Source: Micromonospora sp. DSM 45708 (GTDB lineage Bacteria > Actinomycetota > Actinomycetes > Mycobacteriales > Micromonosporaceae). From it: a DNA stretch of 64,000 nucleotides. The stretch is from the NCBI RefSeq assembly GCF_039566955.1, contig NZ_CP154796.1, positions 372,001 to 436,000 of the forward strand, given 5' to 3'. This document shows, piece by piece, positions 1 to 8,903 of this stretch. The stretch's first letter is position 1, and each line of letters opens with the position of its first letter. The notes under the pieces were generated by a model. The model made no database searches. It was not told the origin of the DNA and was given only the letters and a program-made list of their open reading frames with translations. Both the position numbers and the translations under genes were made by a program.

Positions 1-1182
1 GAGGCGGCGGTGGTCGCCGGCCTGACCAGCGCCGGCGCCAACGTGGTGCGGGTGGGTGTGCTGCCCACCCCGGCGGTGGCGTTCCTCACCGCCGAGATCA
101 AGGCCGATCTGGGCGTGATGCTCTCCGCCTCGCACAACCCGATGCCGGACAACGGCATCAAGCTCTTCGCCGCCGGTGGGCACAAACTGCCCGACGAGCT
201 CGAGATGCGGATCGAGGCGGCCGTCGAGGCGAACGCCACCACCGCCTGGGACCGGCCGGTCGGCGCCGGTGTCGGCCGGGTGAACGACCTGCTCGACGGC
301 GCCGACCACTACGTCCAGCACCTGGTCGGCACCGTGCCGCACCGGCTGGACGGGATCAAGGTCGTGGTGGACTGCGCCAACGGCGCGGCGGCCGACGTGG
401 CCCCGGTGGCGTACCGGGAGGCCGGCGCCGAGGTGATCGCCATCCACGCCGAGCCGGACGGCCTCAACATCAACGACGGGTGCGGCTCCAACCACCTCGA
501 CGCGCTGCGCGCCGCGGTGGTCGAACACGGCGCGCACCTCGGCCTCGCCCACGACGGCGACGCCGACCGGTGCGTCGCGGTCAGCGCCGACGGCGTGGAG
601 GTCGACGGCGACCAGGTCATGGCGATCCTCGCGCTGGCCATGCGGGACGCCGGCGAGCTGACCCAGGACACGCTGGTCGCCACCGTGATGAGCAACCTCG
701 GCCTGCGGCTGGCCATGTCCGCGCACGACATCCGGCTGGTCGAGACCAAGGTCGGTGACCGGTACGTGCTGGAGGAGCTGCGCGCGTCCGGCCTGGCGCT
801 GGGTGGCGAGCAGAGCGGCCACATCGTGCTGCCCGCGTTCGCCACCACCGGCGACGGCGTGCTCACCGGTCTGCACCTGATGGCCCGGATGGCCGCCACC
901 GGCAGCTCGCTGGCCGAGCTGGCCGCCGTGGTCACCAAACTGCCCCAGGTGCTGATCAACGTGCCGGTCGGCGACCGGACCGTCGGCGCCGCCGCGCCGG
1001 CCGTCCGCGCCGAGGTCGAGCGGGCCGAGGCCGAGCTGGGCGAGACCGGCCGGGTGCTGCTGCGCCCGTCCGGCACCGAGCCGCTGGTGCGGGTGATGGT
1101 CGAGGCGGCCACCGAGGGCACCGCGCGTGAGGTCGCCGAGCGCATCGCCGAGCAGGTCCGCACCGCCAGCCCGGTCGCCTGA
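1..1182 (+). CDS. glmM: Phosphoglucosamine mutase GlmM (5' end cut by window edge)
   Basis: GlmM interconverts glucosamine-6-phosphate and glucosamine-1-phosphate in the cytoplasm, on the path to UDP-GlcNAc for peptidoglycan. The reading frame is open from base 1, so the start lies outside the window; about 55-60 residues of a usual ~450-residue enzyme are missing. The phosphoserine loop SASHNP is at codons 43-48 of the visible part, followed by the metal-binding DGDADRC loop, the sugar-binding GGEQSGH motif and the C-terminal phosphate-binding RPSGTEP motif. All domains of the alpha-D-phosphohexomutase family are therefore represented. It lies about 8 kb upstream of glmS, the preceding enzyme of the same pathway, on the same strand. 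Convergent with the ABC ATPase gene, 16 bp away. Confidence 0.95.
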   Translation, partial: EAAVVAGLTSAGANVVRVGVLPTPAVAFLTAEIKADLGVMLSASHNPMPDNGIKLFAAGGHKLPDELEMRIEAAVEANATTAWDRPVGAGVGRVNDLLDGADHYVQHLVGTVPHRLDGIKVVVDCANGAAADVAPVAYREAGAEVIAIHAEPDGLNINDGCGSNHLDALRAAVVEHGAHLGLAHDGDADRCVAVSADGVEVDGDQVMAILALAMRDAGELTQDTLVATVMSNLGLRLAMSAHDIRLVETKVGDRYVLEELRASGLALGGEQSGHIVLPAFATTGDGVLTGLHLMARMAATGSSLAELAAVVTKLPQVLINVPVGDRTVGAAAPAVRAEVERAEAELGETGRVLLRPSGTEPLVRVMVEAATEGTAREVAERIAEQVRTASPVA

Positions 1183-1198
1183 CCGGGCCGGCGGCCGG

Positions 1199-1948
1199 TC
1201 AGAGCCGCAATCGGGTGGCCCGGTCGAACGTGTCGGCCGGGTCCTCGCCGTCGGTGAGGTCGACGTCCTCGACGATCCGGCCGTCGCCGAGCCGGATCAG
1301 CCGGTCGCACCGGGCGGCGACGGCCCGCTCGTGCGTGGCCAACAGGATCGTCATGCCGTGCCGTTCCCGCAGGTCGAGCAGCAGGTCGAGGATCTGCGCG
1401 CCGGTGGTGGAGTCCAGGTTGCCGGTGGGCTCGTCGGCCAGCAGCAGCCGGGGCCGGCCCATCAGTGCCCGGGCGATGGCGACCCGCTGCTGCTGACCGC
1501 CGGAGAGCTGGGCCGGCAGCGCCCGCTCCCGCCCGGCCAGCCCGACGGCCGCCAGCAGCTCCCGGGCCCGGGCCGGATGGTCGGCGCGGCCCGCCCGGCG
1601 CGGCAGCACCGGGGCGATCACGTTGTCCAGCACGGTCAGCGCCGGCAGCAGGTGGTAGCGCTGGAAGACGAAGCCGACCCGCTGTCGGTAGTGGGCCAGC
1701 ACGGCCCGGCGCAACGCGGTGACCTCGACGTCGTCCACGGTCAGGCGGCCCCGGTCGGCCCGCTCGATCGCGCCGATCAGGTGCAGCAGCGTGGACTTGC
1801 CGGAGCCGCTCGGCCCGGTCAACGCCACCACCGAGCCGCCCGCGACCTCCAGGGAGACGTCGTCGACGGCGGTGAGCCGCTCGGTGCCGGCGCCGAACGC
1901 GCGGACCAGCCCCTCCGCGCGCACGGTGCTTCCGGTGGTCGGTTCCAT
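1199..1948 (-). CDS. ABC transporter ATP-binding protein, LolD/MacB-FtsE type
   Basis: A 249-residue ATPase of the MacB/LolD class, which drives mechanotransmission-type permeases of the FtsX fold. Visible motifs are Walker A GPSGSGKST, Q-loop VFQRYHLLP, signature LSGGQQQR, Walker B LLLADEPTGNLD and the switch histidine in LATHE. The ATG at 1948 is preceded by GAGGAG at a good distance. It starts 2 bp after the stop of the upstream permease gene, so the two are cotranscribed and form one transporter. The substrate cannot be read from sequence; this class exports lipids, lipoproteins, peptides or antibiotics, or acts in envelope remodelling. Regulation is probably through the divergent PadR gene. 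Confidence 0.92.
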   Translation of the reverse strand: MEPTTGSTVRAEGLVRAFGAGTERLTAVDDVSLEVAGGSVVALTGPSGSGKSTLLHLIGAIERADRGRLTVDDVEVTALRRAVLAHYRQRVGFVFQRYHLLPALTVLDNVIAPVLPRRAGRADHPARARELLAAVGLAGRERALPAQLSGGQQQRVAIARALMGRPRLLLADEPTGNLDSTTGAQILDLLLDLRERHGMTILLATHERAVAARCDRLIRLGDGRIVEDVDLTDGEDPADTFDRATRLRL

Positions 1949-1950
1949 TG

Positions 1951-4773
1951 TCACTCCTCGGCCAGTAGACGCGCGGTGGGCAGGCGGCGCAGCAGTCCGG
2001 CCGGGACGAGCGCCGCGAGGCAGGTGAGCAGCACCCCGGCCAGGGCGACCAGGACAGCGACGGTCACCAGGGCGGCGGGCACCTCGCCGACCAGCCAGGC
2101 CGCGCCGCCGAGGCCGAGCCCGGCACCGGTGAGCGCGCCCAGCCCACCGAGGAACAGCGCCTGGTAGCCGATCAGGCGGGCCAGCGCGCCGTCGGTCCAG
2201 CCGGTGGCCCGCAGCGTGGCCAACTCGGTGGCGCGGTCCCGGACGTCCAGGTAGAGCACGTCGGCGACGGCGGCGGCCCCGAGCAGCACGGTGGCCACCG
2301 CGGCGAGGGTGTCCGCGCCGCGCACGCTCAACGACACGGTGTCGCCGAGCAGGCTGCCGACGACCGCGCCGCGGAACGCGTAGCCGACGGCGCCGACCAG
2401 GGTGAGCGCGGCCACGCCGATGGCGAGCGCGGCGGCGCCGAGCAAGGTGCGCCCGGGGACGCGGGCCAGGTTGACCAGGGCCATCCCGGCGATGGTCCGG
2501 GACCGGCGGGCCCGCAGCGCGCCGGCCACCGGCGGGCGCAGCGCGGCGGCCGGGTGGGCGCGCGCGGCCCGCAGCGCCGGCGCCAGGCCCGCGACCAGCG
2601 CCAGCAGCAGGGCCACCGGTACGGCGAGCAGCGCCCGCCGCCAGTCGACGCCGATGTCGAGGGCGCGGCCCAGCGGGACGGCCAGGCCGACCGCGAGCAG
2701 CCCGGCGACCAGACCGAGCGTGGCGACCTCGCCGAGCACGAGCGCGCCGATGCGGCGGGCCGGCCAGCCGAGGCAGGCCAGGACCGCGAGCTCGGACCGG
2801 CGGTCCCGGACGGCGGCGGTGACCGCGTTGCCGAGGAAGAGCGCGCAGACCACCAGCACCAGCGCGAACAGCACGGCGCTCTTCCGGTCGACCGCGCGGG
2901 TGATGACCGAGGCGACGCCGAGGGCCGACCAGTTCTCGGTCAGCCGCAGGTCGGGGCGGCCGAACGCGCCGGCCGGCAGCTCGACGGTCTGCGGGGCGGG
3001 GGAGGAGCCGAGCGTGATGTCCACGTCGAGGCCGGTGGTGGTGGCGATGCGTTCGGCGGTCAGCCGGACCCGCTCGGCGGACCGTTCGCTCCAGCCGTCC
3101 ACGTCGGCCACCCGGATCCGGATCGCGCTGATCGGCGCGGTGCGTTGCGGGCTGCTGCCGGCCGAGAGCAGCCCGGGCACGCTGGACAGGCTGGTGAGCA
3201 GCAGCGGCGGCGCGGACAGATAGCCGGCCGGGTTGCCGCTCGGCTCCAGGGGCCGCCCGCCCAGCGCCGCCCGGCTGCGGTCGTCGGCCCCGTCGGCGCG
3301 CGGCGGCTCGTACGTCTCCAGCGGCACCTTGCCCAGGTCGCTGAAGCCGGTCAGCTTCTCCGGGTCGAAGAGCCCGACGGCCTGCCACTGCCGGGCGTCC
3401 CGGTCGCCACGGCCCAGCCGCAACTGGGTCAGCGGCCGGTATCCGGTGTCCTCGCTGAGCCACGGTCGGGGCAGGGTCACCAGGTCCTGCGAGTCGCCGT
3501 ACACGCCGGGGTCCGTGGGCGCCGGGTGGACCCGCAGGGTGCCGTCGGGCAACCGGTCGTAGCCGGCCGGTCCCGGCTGCACGACGATCTGCAACTGTCC
3601 TTGGCAGCACGTGCGGGGGCCGAGCCCTCCGGCGAGTTGGGCCCGGTACGCGCCCAGCGCGTCCCGTTGCGTGCCGCCGGCCGGGGTGGCCGGCTCGCCG
3701 CGCAGCCGTTCGGCCAGTTCCCGGGGCGGCACGCCGGCGATGGTGCGGTCCAGCGGCGTGCGGGTGTAGGTGGCCCGGATCGCGCCGTCGAGGAACGGGC
3801 GGCTGGTGGCGAGCACCGGTAGGGTCCGGCTGGACAGACCGCCCCCCCGGGTCACCACGGTGGTGTCGGAGGCGGTGAGCCGCCGGCCGGTGACCACCGC
3901 GTCGTCGAGGCCCACCAGTTCCTGCTCCGGGCCGGGGTCGACGGCGGCGAGCAGGAACGGCACGGTCAGGCGCACCGTGACGGTCAGGCGGGCGGCCCCG
4001 ACGGCGGGGGCGTCGAGGTTGGTGACGCCCTCGTTCGCCGGGCGCTCGAAGCGACCACCGGGCAGCATCCGGAACGTCTCCACCCGCCACAGTTGTCGCT
4101 CGCTGGCGTCCTGCAACCCGTTCGACTGCTCGACGCGCAGGTCGCAGATCGGCGCGGTGCGCCCGCCCGGCAGCACCTCCCGGGGCAGCAGCCCGCAGTC
4201 GTTGGTGTCGTACGTCCGTCCGTCGGTGTAGCGCACCGCGTCCGGGTAGTACTCGTCGCCGATGACCGGATAGACCAGCGGGTGCGTGGTGACGTACACG
4301 TAGGTGGGCTGGGCCGGCGCGTGGCTCAGGCCGCGCTCGGCGAGGAACTCGCGGTCGATGCGGATGAGCTGGCGGTCCAGGGCGGGGTCGACGGCCGAGG
4401 TGACGTCGAGCGGCATCTCGATCGACGTGGTGGAGTAGCCGAGCATGGCGATCGGCGCGGCGACGTCCACTCCCTCGACGGCCCTGATCCGGTCGTACTG
4501 TGTGGTGGTGATGCCGCCGTAGCTGCCGGAGAGGTAGTTGGGCCGGACCAGGCCGCGCTCCGCCTCCAACGGGGTGCGCGTCCCCTTCGGCCGGACCAGG
4601 ATGTCGTAGGCGGCCCGGGTGTTCCGTTCCACAGTGCCGGTGACGGCGAGCCGGGAGGTGGTGGTGGCACCGGTGAGGACCACGAAGCCGGTGGTGGCCA
4701 CCAGCACGCCGACCAGCAGCGCCATCGAGCGGCCGGCCCGGCCGCGGAGTTGACCCAGAATGAACCCGACCAT
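1951..4773 (-). CDS. FtsX-like ABC permease, large two-repeat form
   Basis: A 940-residue membrane protein with an N-terminal transmembrane segment (about residues 13-35), a large extracytoplasmic region of roughly 500 residues, then two clusters of hydrophobic helices in the C-terminal half separated by a predicted soluble stretch. The permease halves (around ALVLVVCALFLGNAVTAAVR and the last 250 residues) match the FtsX/MacB permease fold. The ATG at 4773 follows GGGAGG by a few bases. The short N-terminal leader, the large external domain and the adjacent ATPase gene suggest a transporter handling an envelope or extracellular substrate. Promoter and palindromes lie in the 96-bp gap shared with the divergent padR-type gene. 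Confidence 0.9.
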   Translation of the reverse strand: MVGFILGQLRGRAGRSMALLVGVLVATTGFVVLTGATTTSRLAVTGTVERNTRAAYDILVRPKGTRTPLEAERGLVRPNYLSGSYGGITTTQYDRIRAVEGVDVAAPIAMLGYSTTSIEMPLDVTSAVDPALDRQLIRIDREFLAERGLSHAPAQPTYVYVTTHPLVYPVIGDEYYPDAVRYTDGRTYDTNDCGLLPREVLPGGRTAPICDLRVEQSNGLQDASERQLWRVETFRMLPGGRFERPANEGVTNLDAPAVGAARLTVTVRLTVPFLLAAVDPGPEQELVGLDDAVVTGRRLTASDTTVVTRGGGLSSRTLPVLATSRPFLDGAIRATYTRTPLDRTIAGVPPRELAERLRGEPATPAGGTQRDALGAYRAQLAGGLGPRTCCQGQLQIVVQPGPAGYDRLPDGTLRVHPAPTDPGVYGDSQDLVTLPRPWLSEDTGYRPLTQLRLGRGDRDARQWQAVGLFDPEKLTGFSDLGKVPLETYEPPRADGADDRSRAALGGRPLEPSGNPAGYLSAPPLLLTSLSSVPGLLSAGSSPQRTAPISAIRIRVADVDGWSERSAERVRLTAERIATTTGLDVDITLGSSPAPQTVELPAGAFGRPDLRLTENWSALGVASVITRAVDRKSAVLFALVLVVCALFLGNAVTAAVRDRRSELAVLACLGWPARRIGALVLGEVATLGLVAGLLAVGLAVPLGRALDIGVDWRRALLAVPVALLLALVAGLAPALRAARAHPAAALRPPVAGALRARRSRTIAGMALVNLARVPGRTLLGAAALAIGVAALTLVGAVGYAFRGAVVGSLLGDTVSLSVRGADTLAAVATVLLGAAAVADVLYLDVRDRATELATLRATGWTDGALARLIGYQALFLGGLGALTGAGLGLGGAAWLVGEVPAALVTVAVLVALAGVLLTCLAALVPAGLLRRLPTARLLAEE

Positions 4774-4784
4774 CGCGCCTCCCC

Positions 4785-4823
4785 GTGTGCTGAGCACACT
4801 CTGCGCGATACATTGTGACAATG
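4785..4823. promoter_or_regulatory. Two perfect palindromes in the divergent permease/PadR promoter region
   Basis: GTGTGCT-G-AGCACAC occupies 4785-4799 and CATTGT-G-ACAATG occupies 4811-4823; both are perfect inverted repeats with a one-base centre. The second resembles the ACATTGT/ACAATGT operators bound by PadR-family repressors. On the minus strand TTGTCA (4815-4820) lies 17 bp from TGTGCT, which could be the permease promoter and would place a repressor directly over it. Binding is inferred, not shown. Confidence 0.6.
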
Positions 4824-4869
4824 CAAGGCCCCACCCGGGTGCCTGTCCGGAACCGGATCGGAGAAGACG

Positions 4870-5508
4870 GTGGCTATCCAGCACGCGGTCCTGGCCCTGC
4901 TCGCCCGCGGCCCCAGCTACGGCTACGAGCTGAAGGGCGCGTTCGAGGCGGCGGTCGGGCCGCAGTGGGGCCCGCTCAACATCGGGCACATCTACCAGAT
5001 CCTCGACCGGCTCTCCCGGGACGGCCTGGTGGTAGCCGAGCGGCAGCCGCAACCGGTCAGGCCCGACCGGGTGGTCTACGAGATCACCACCGACGGCCGC
5101 ACCGAACTCGACCGCTGGCTGACCGCGCCCAGCCCGCGCAGCGGCGGCTTCCGGGACGACTTCTTCCTCAAGGTGACCGCCGCCGCCCGGTCCGGCCGGG
5201 CCACCACCGTCCGTACCGTGCTGGCCAACCAGCGCGGCCACCTCATGCGGGAGCTGCGCAACCTCGACGGACTGCGCCGGCAGGCCGACGACCCGGTGGT
5301 CCGGCTGCTGCTCTCGGCCGCCGGCCGGCACGTCGAGGCGGACCTCGCCTTCGTCGACGACGCCGAGGCGGCGCTGCTCGCCGACGGCGGCGCCACGCTC
5401 GCCGGCCTCGCCGCCCAGGCCGCGTCCGCCGGGGCCGGCGGGTCCTCGACTGCCGGCTCAGCCGGCGGCTCCACCGAGGACGACGGCCCGGTGCGGGCCG
5501 CCGGCTGA
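4870..5508 (+). CDS. PadR-family transcriptional regulator
   Basis: A 212-residue regulator. Residues 1-75 form the PadR winged helix: HAVLALLARGPSYGYELK at the N-terminus, then GHIYQILDRLSRDGLV and the wing around VYEITTDGR. Residues 80-170 are the PadR C-terminal (Vir_act_alpha_C-like) dimerisation helices. The last ~35 residues are Ala/Gly/Ser-rich and probably disordered. GTG start at 4870 with GGAG 8 bp upstream. It is divergent from the FtsX-type ABC system; PadR repressors commonly control such neighbouring exporters and are released by the transporter substrate or a phenolic or antibiotic ligand, so autoregulation plus control of the ABC genes is the natural inference. Confidence 0.9.
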   Translation: MAIQHAVLALLARGPSYGYELKGAFEAAVGPQWGPLNIGHIYQILDRLSRDGLVVAERQPQPVRPDRVVYEITTDGRTELDRWLTAPSPRSGGFRDDFFLKVTAAARSGRATTVRTVLANQRGHLMRELRNLDGLRRQADDPVVRLLLSAAGRHVEADLAFVDDAEAALLADGGATLAGLAAQAASAGAGGSSTAGSAGGSTEDDGPVRAAG

Positions 5509-5556
5509 GCCGCCGCCGGGTGGGCCGCCGCGCCCAGGTGCGGGCCGCCGGCGCGG

Positions 5557-6663
5557 TCAGGAGCTGGGCAGGCGGCGCAGGAAACGGGCGGCCAGATCGC
5601 GTACGCCGTCGGCGTCCAGCTCCAGCGCCGGCCCGGCGACCGTCACCTCGGCCAGCGCCAGCCCCGGCACCTCGCTGTCCCGCCAGCCGCCGACGAACCA
5701 CGCCCGCTCCTGTTCGGCGAGCGCCAGATTGGCCGCGTCCAGCGCCTCCGCCGGATACGGCAGCCAGAACCGGAACTGGTGGGTGTGCGGCGGCGCCGGA
5801 TGCACCCGGGCGCCCGGCAGCGCGGCCAGCGCCTCCGCCACCACCTTCGCGTGCCCCACGTACCCGGCCAGCCGGGGCAGCTCCCGCGCCAGCCCGGCGA
5901 GCGCGGCGAGCGCCGCCGGCCACTGCTGGAACAGCGTGCCGCCGTACCGGTGCCGCCAGGCGCGGGCGTACCGGACCAGCTCCGCGTCGCCGGCCAGCGC
6001 CGCCCCGGAGTGGCCGCCGAGCGACTTGTAGAACGAGACGTACGTGCTGTCGGCCAGCGCCGCGATCTCGGCCGCCGAGTGGCCCAGATGGACTGTCGAC
6101 TCCCAGAGGCGGGCGCCGTCGACGTGCACCCGCGCGCCCCGCTCCCGGGCCGCCGCCACGACCGCGACCAACTCGTCCCAGGTCGGCAGCACGAACCCGG
6201 CGTCGCGCAGCGGCAACTCCAGGAAGAGCGTGCCGATCGGCTCGTCGAGCGCCGCCACCTCCTCGGCCGTGGGATTGCGCGGCGCGGTCGTCGTGCGCAC
6301 CGCCCGCACGCCGGCGAGCAGCGCGTACGCGTCGCGCTCATGCAGCAGCGGATGGCTGAGCGGGTGCAGGCCGACCCCGGACCGGCCGGTCAGCTCCGCG
6401 CCGTGCCGCATGACGACCTGCTGGGCCATCGTGCCGGTGGGGAAGAAGGCGACCGCCTCCGCGTCGAGCAGCCCCGCGACCCGCCGCTCCAACTCCGCGA
6501 CCGGGCCGCCCTCGCCGTAGAAGTCGGGCAGGTCGTCGCCGGCCAGCGCGGCGAGCGCGGCCACCTGCTCCCGCACCGACTCCGGGCGTACGCCGGAGAG
6601 CATGGTGTCGCAGCCACGCTGGGCGGCGAGCCGGCGCAGCCGTTCGGCGTACCCGTCGCTCAT
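5557..6663 (-). CDS. Low-specificity threonine aldolase-like PLP enzyme
   Basis: A 368-residue fold-type I PLP enzyme of the threonine aldolase / beta-eliminating lyase family, which splits L-threonine or beta-hydroxy amino acids to glycine and an aldehyde. The PLP lysine is in SFYKSLGGHSGAAL; the HVDGARLWES stretch holds the aspartate that binds the pyridine nitrogen; FPTGTMAQQ is the phosphate-side loop. Length is slightly above the usual ~340. Its ATG at 6663 overlaps the stop of the upstream aminotransferase gene (ATGA), so the two are translationally coupled. The exact substrate is not determined; the ending LRRLPSS and the domain order give no extra clue. Confidence 0.85.
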   Translation of the reverse strand: MSDGYAERLRRLAAQRGCDTMLSGVRPESVREQVAALAALAGDDLPDFYGEGGPVAELERRVAGLLDAEAVAFFPTGTMAQQVVMRHGAELTGRSGVGLHPLSHPLLHERDAYALLAGVRAVRTTTAPRNPTAEEVAALDEPIGTLFLELPLRDAGFVLPTWDELVAVVAAARERGARVHVDGARLWESTVHLGHSAAEIAALADSTYVSFYKSLGGHSGAALAGDAELVRYARAWRHRYGGTLFQQWPAALAALAGLARELPRLAGYVGHAKVVAEALAALPGARVHPAPPHTHQFRFWLPYPAEALDAANLALAEQERAWFVGGWRDSEVPGLALAEVTVAGPALELDADGVRDLAARFLRRLPSS

Positions 6664-7847
6664 CCGTGCTCCCGGAGCCGACGCAGCCGGGTCACCGCCT
6701 CGGCGAGCACCTCCGGCCGCTTGCAGAACGCGAACCGGACCAGCCGGCGCCCCGCCGCCGTGTCGTCGTAGAAGACCTGGGTCGGCACCGCCACCACGCC
6801 GCACCGCTCCGGCAGGGCCCGGCAGAACTCCACCCCGTCCCGGCCGCCGAGCGGGGTGACGTCGGCGGTGACGAAGTACGTCCCCTCGGGCGCGAGCACA
6901 CCGAACCCCGCGTCGGCCAGCCCGGCGACCAGTTGGTCCCGACGGCGTTGCAGGTCGTCCCGGAACCCGGTGAAGTACGCGTCCGGCAGGCCGAGCGCCA
7001 CCGCCACCGCCGGCTGCAACGGGCCCGCGTTGACGAACGTGAGGAACTGCTTCACCCGCAGCACGGCCGCGACCAGGGCCGCCGGGCCGCTCACCCAGCC
7101 GACCTTCCAGCCGGTGCAGGAGAACGTCTTGCCGGCCGAGGAGACCCGCAGCGTCCGCTCCCGCATGCCGGGCAGCGTGGCCAGCGGCACGTGCGCCGTG
7201 GCGGCGTCGGTGAAGACCAGATGCTCGTAGACCTCGTCGGTGACCGCGTACGTGCCGTGCTCCCGGCACAGCTCGGCGACCAGGGCCAGCTCGTCGGCGG
7301 TGAAGACCTTCCCGGTCGGGTTGTGCGGGGAGTTCAGCAGCACCAGCCGGGTCCGCGGCCCGAACGCCGCGCGCAACTCGGCCGGGTCGAAGGCGTACCG
7401 GCCGTCGGCGTCCGGGCGCAGCGTCACCGGGCGGCGGACCGCGCCGGCCAGCGCGATCGAGGCGGCGTACGAGTCGTAGTACGGCTCGAAGCAGACCACC
7501 TCGTCACCCGCCTCGCAGAGCGCGAGGATGCTCGCCGCGATCGCCTCGGTCGCGCCGGCCGTCACCACGACCTCGCCGTCCGGGTCGTACTCCAGGTTCC
7601 AGAACCGGCGCTGGTGGGCCGCGACGGCCGCGCGCAACGCGGGGACACCCGGCCCGGGCGGATACTGGTTGTGACCGGTACGCAGCGCCTCCGCGGCGGC
7701 GGCGAGCATCTCCGGTGGGCCGTCCGTGTCGGGGAAGCCCTGCCCCAGGTTGACCGCGCCGGTGCGCACGGCCAGCGCCGACATCTCGGCGAAGATGGTG
7801 GTGCCGAACGGCCGCATCCGGGCCACCAGCGGATCGGTCGTCGTCAC
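6660..7847 (-). CDS. PLP-dependent aminotransferase class I/II (DapC/YbdL-like)
   Basis: A 395-residue aminotransferase. Landmarks are NLGQGFPDTDGP near the N-terminus, the NSPHNPTGKV motif, VTDEVYEHL with the PLP-binding aspartate, SSAGKTFSCTGWKVGW with the PLP lysine, and the C-terminal arginine motif in LVRFAFCK. The closest known families are methionine/glutamine-type YbdL and actinobacterial succinyl-diaminopimelate aminotransferase DapC; sequence alone does not separate them. GTG start at 7847 sits 6 bases downstream of a minus-strand TAGGCT box, so a leaderless transcript is likely. It is first in a two-gene unit with the threonine aldolase-like gene. Confidence 0.85.
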   Translation of the reverse strand: MTTTDPLVARMRPFGTTIFAEMSALAVRTGAVNLGQGFPDTDGPPEMLAAAAEALRTGHNQYPPGPGVPALRAAVAAHQRRFWNLEYDPDGEVVVTAGATEAIAASILALCEAGDEVVCFEPYYDSYAASIALAGAVRRPVTLRPDADGRYAFDPAELRAAFGPRTRLVLLNSPHNPTGKVFTADELALVAELCREHGTYAVTDEVYEHLVFTDAATAHVPLATLPGMRERTLRVSSAGKTFSCTGWKVGWVSGPAALVAAVLRVKQFLTFVNAGPLQPAVAVALGLPDAYFTGFRDDLQRRRDQLVAGLADAGFGVLAPEGTYFVTADVTPLGGRDGVEFCRALPERCGVVAVPTQVFYDDTAAGRRLVRFAFCKRPEVLAEAVTRLRRLREHG

Positions 7848-7877
7848 GGCGCCAGCCTACGGCCCGCCGCCGGACCC

Positions 7878-8903
7878 TCACCACCCGAAGCAGGCCACCC
7901 CCCACTCCCCTGATCTTCGCGAAACGACAGTGCCGTCGATGGTGATCCGGCAGCTCACCTCACCGACGCTGGTCGAGTTGGCGACGATGACCTGCACCCG
8001 CTGGCGATCGTTCGCGGTGAACCGCAGCCGCCAGGGCGCCTTGACGTCGATCTGGTGGAAGGTGGCGTCCGCGTCGTAGAACTGCACGGGGATCCGGCCG
8101 GTCCCGGTCACCTCGTAGACGACGGTGAACCGGCCGGGCCCGCCGGAGGGCGTGGTGACCGGGACGTCCGGTGCCGGGGTCGGCTCGTCGGCGAACCCGT
8201 CGGGCTCCGCCGGCCCGTCGATGAACGGCCGCTCGTAGGGCTCGCCGGAGCCGCTCCTCCGGTCGGTGAGACCGCCGAGCGCGCCCAGGCCGACGCAGCC
8301 GCAGACGGCCAGCACCAGCGCGACGACCAGGGTGATCACCAGCCCGATCGCCCAGCCGGCGTTCGACCGGCGCGGCGCCCCACCGGGATACGCGTACGGC
8401 GGCGGGTAGGGCCCGGGCGGGTACGCGGCCGGCGGGTAGGCGGCCGGCGGGTACGACCCGGGCGGGTGGGCGGCCGGCGGGTAGGGCCCCGGCGGGTACG
8501 CGGTCGGCGGCTGGCCGGACGCCCCCGGGTGGTTCGGGTGGTCCGGGTGACCTGGGTGCTTCGGACCGTGCGGGTGGTTTGGACCGTTCGGGTTGCTCGG
8601 ATCGTTCGGCCCGCCCGGGTGGTTCGGTCCGCCCGGGCCGCCGGACGGTGTGGCGGCCGGGCCGTCGGGCGGTGACCCGTGCGGGCTGCCCGGGTGCAAC
8701 GGTGCGGGGGCGGCCGGCGGGTCGGGCGACGCCCAGGGGCTCGGCTCCCACGCCAGCGGCGACCACGGCGAGGGTGGGGTCCAGGGCTGCGGAGCGGCGA
8801 GCGGGTCCGGTGGCGTCCAGGAGCCATGCTCCCCGGCGGCCGGCGGCGCGGTCGGGTCACTCGGGCCGGAAGCCGGCTCGGGGGTGGCGGGCGTCTCGGA
8901 CAT
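7878..8903 (-). CDS. Proline-rich membrane protein with MmpS-like C-terminal domain
   Basis: A 341-residue protein with three parts. Residues 1-175 are very rich in Pro/Gly/His/Asn with tandem degenerate repeats (NHPGGPN-type, then YPPAAYPPGP-type). A single transmembrane helix follows (WAIGLVITLVVALVLAVCG). The last ~95 residues (from FTVVYEVTGTGRIPVQFYDA to CRITIDGTVV and a final VACFGW) match the MmpS accessory-domain pattern, including its two cysteines. MmpS proteins work with MmpL lipid exporters in mycobacteria; no mmpL gene is adjacent here, so partner and role are unknown. Topology would place the repeats in the cytoplasm and the MmpS domain outside. ATG at 8903 with only a weak ribosome site. 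Confidence 0.75.
   Translation of the reverse strand: MSETPATPEPASGPSDPTAPPAAGEHGSWTPPDPLAAPQPWTPPSPWSPLAWEPSPWASPDPPAAPAPLHPGSPHGSPPDGPAATPSGGPGGPNHPGGPNDPSNPNGPNHPHGPKHPGHPDHPNHPGASGQPPTAYPPGPYPPAAHPPGSYPPAAYPPAAYPPGPYPPPYAYPGGAPRRSNAGWAIGLVITLVVALVLAVCGCVGLGALGGLTDRRSGSGEPYERPFIDGPAEPDGFADEPTPAPDVPVTTPSGGPGRFTVVYEVTGTGRIPVQFYDADATFHQIDVKAPWRLRFTANDRQRVQVIVANSTSVGEVSCRITIDGTVVSRRSGEWGVACFGW
8401..8514 (-). repeat. 15-bp-period tandem repeat encoding YPPAA/YPPGP units
   Basis: The plus strand shows repeated GGCGGGTA-type units with a 15-base period. Translated on the minus strand they give five-residue [YH]PP[AG][APS] repeats in the cytoplasmic part of the MmpS-like protein. Unit sequences vary, so this is a coding repeat rather than an array with spacers. 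Such repeats are prone to slippage length variation. Confidence 0.7.

Noticed and set aside
8401..8660. Regularly spaced GGCGGGT units resembling a CRISPR array
   Set aside because: Units are about 15 bp with no separate spacers, are variable, and are explained as codons for Pro-rich repeats in the MmpS-like protein.
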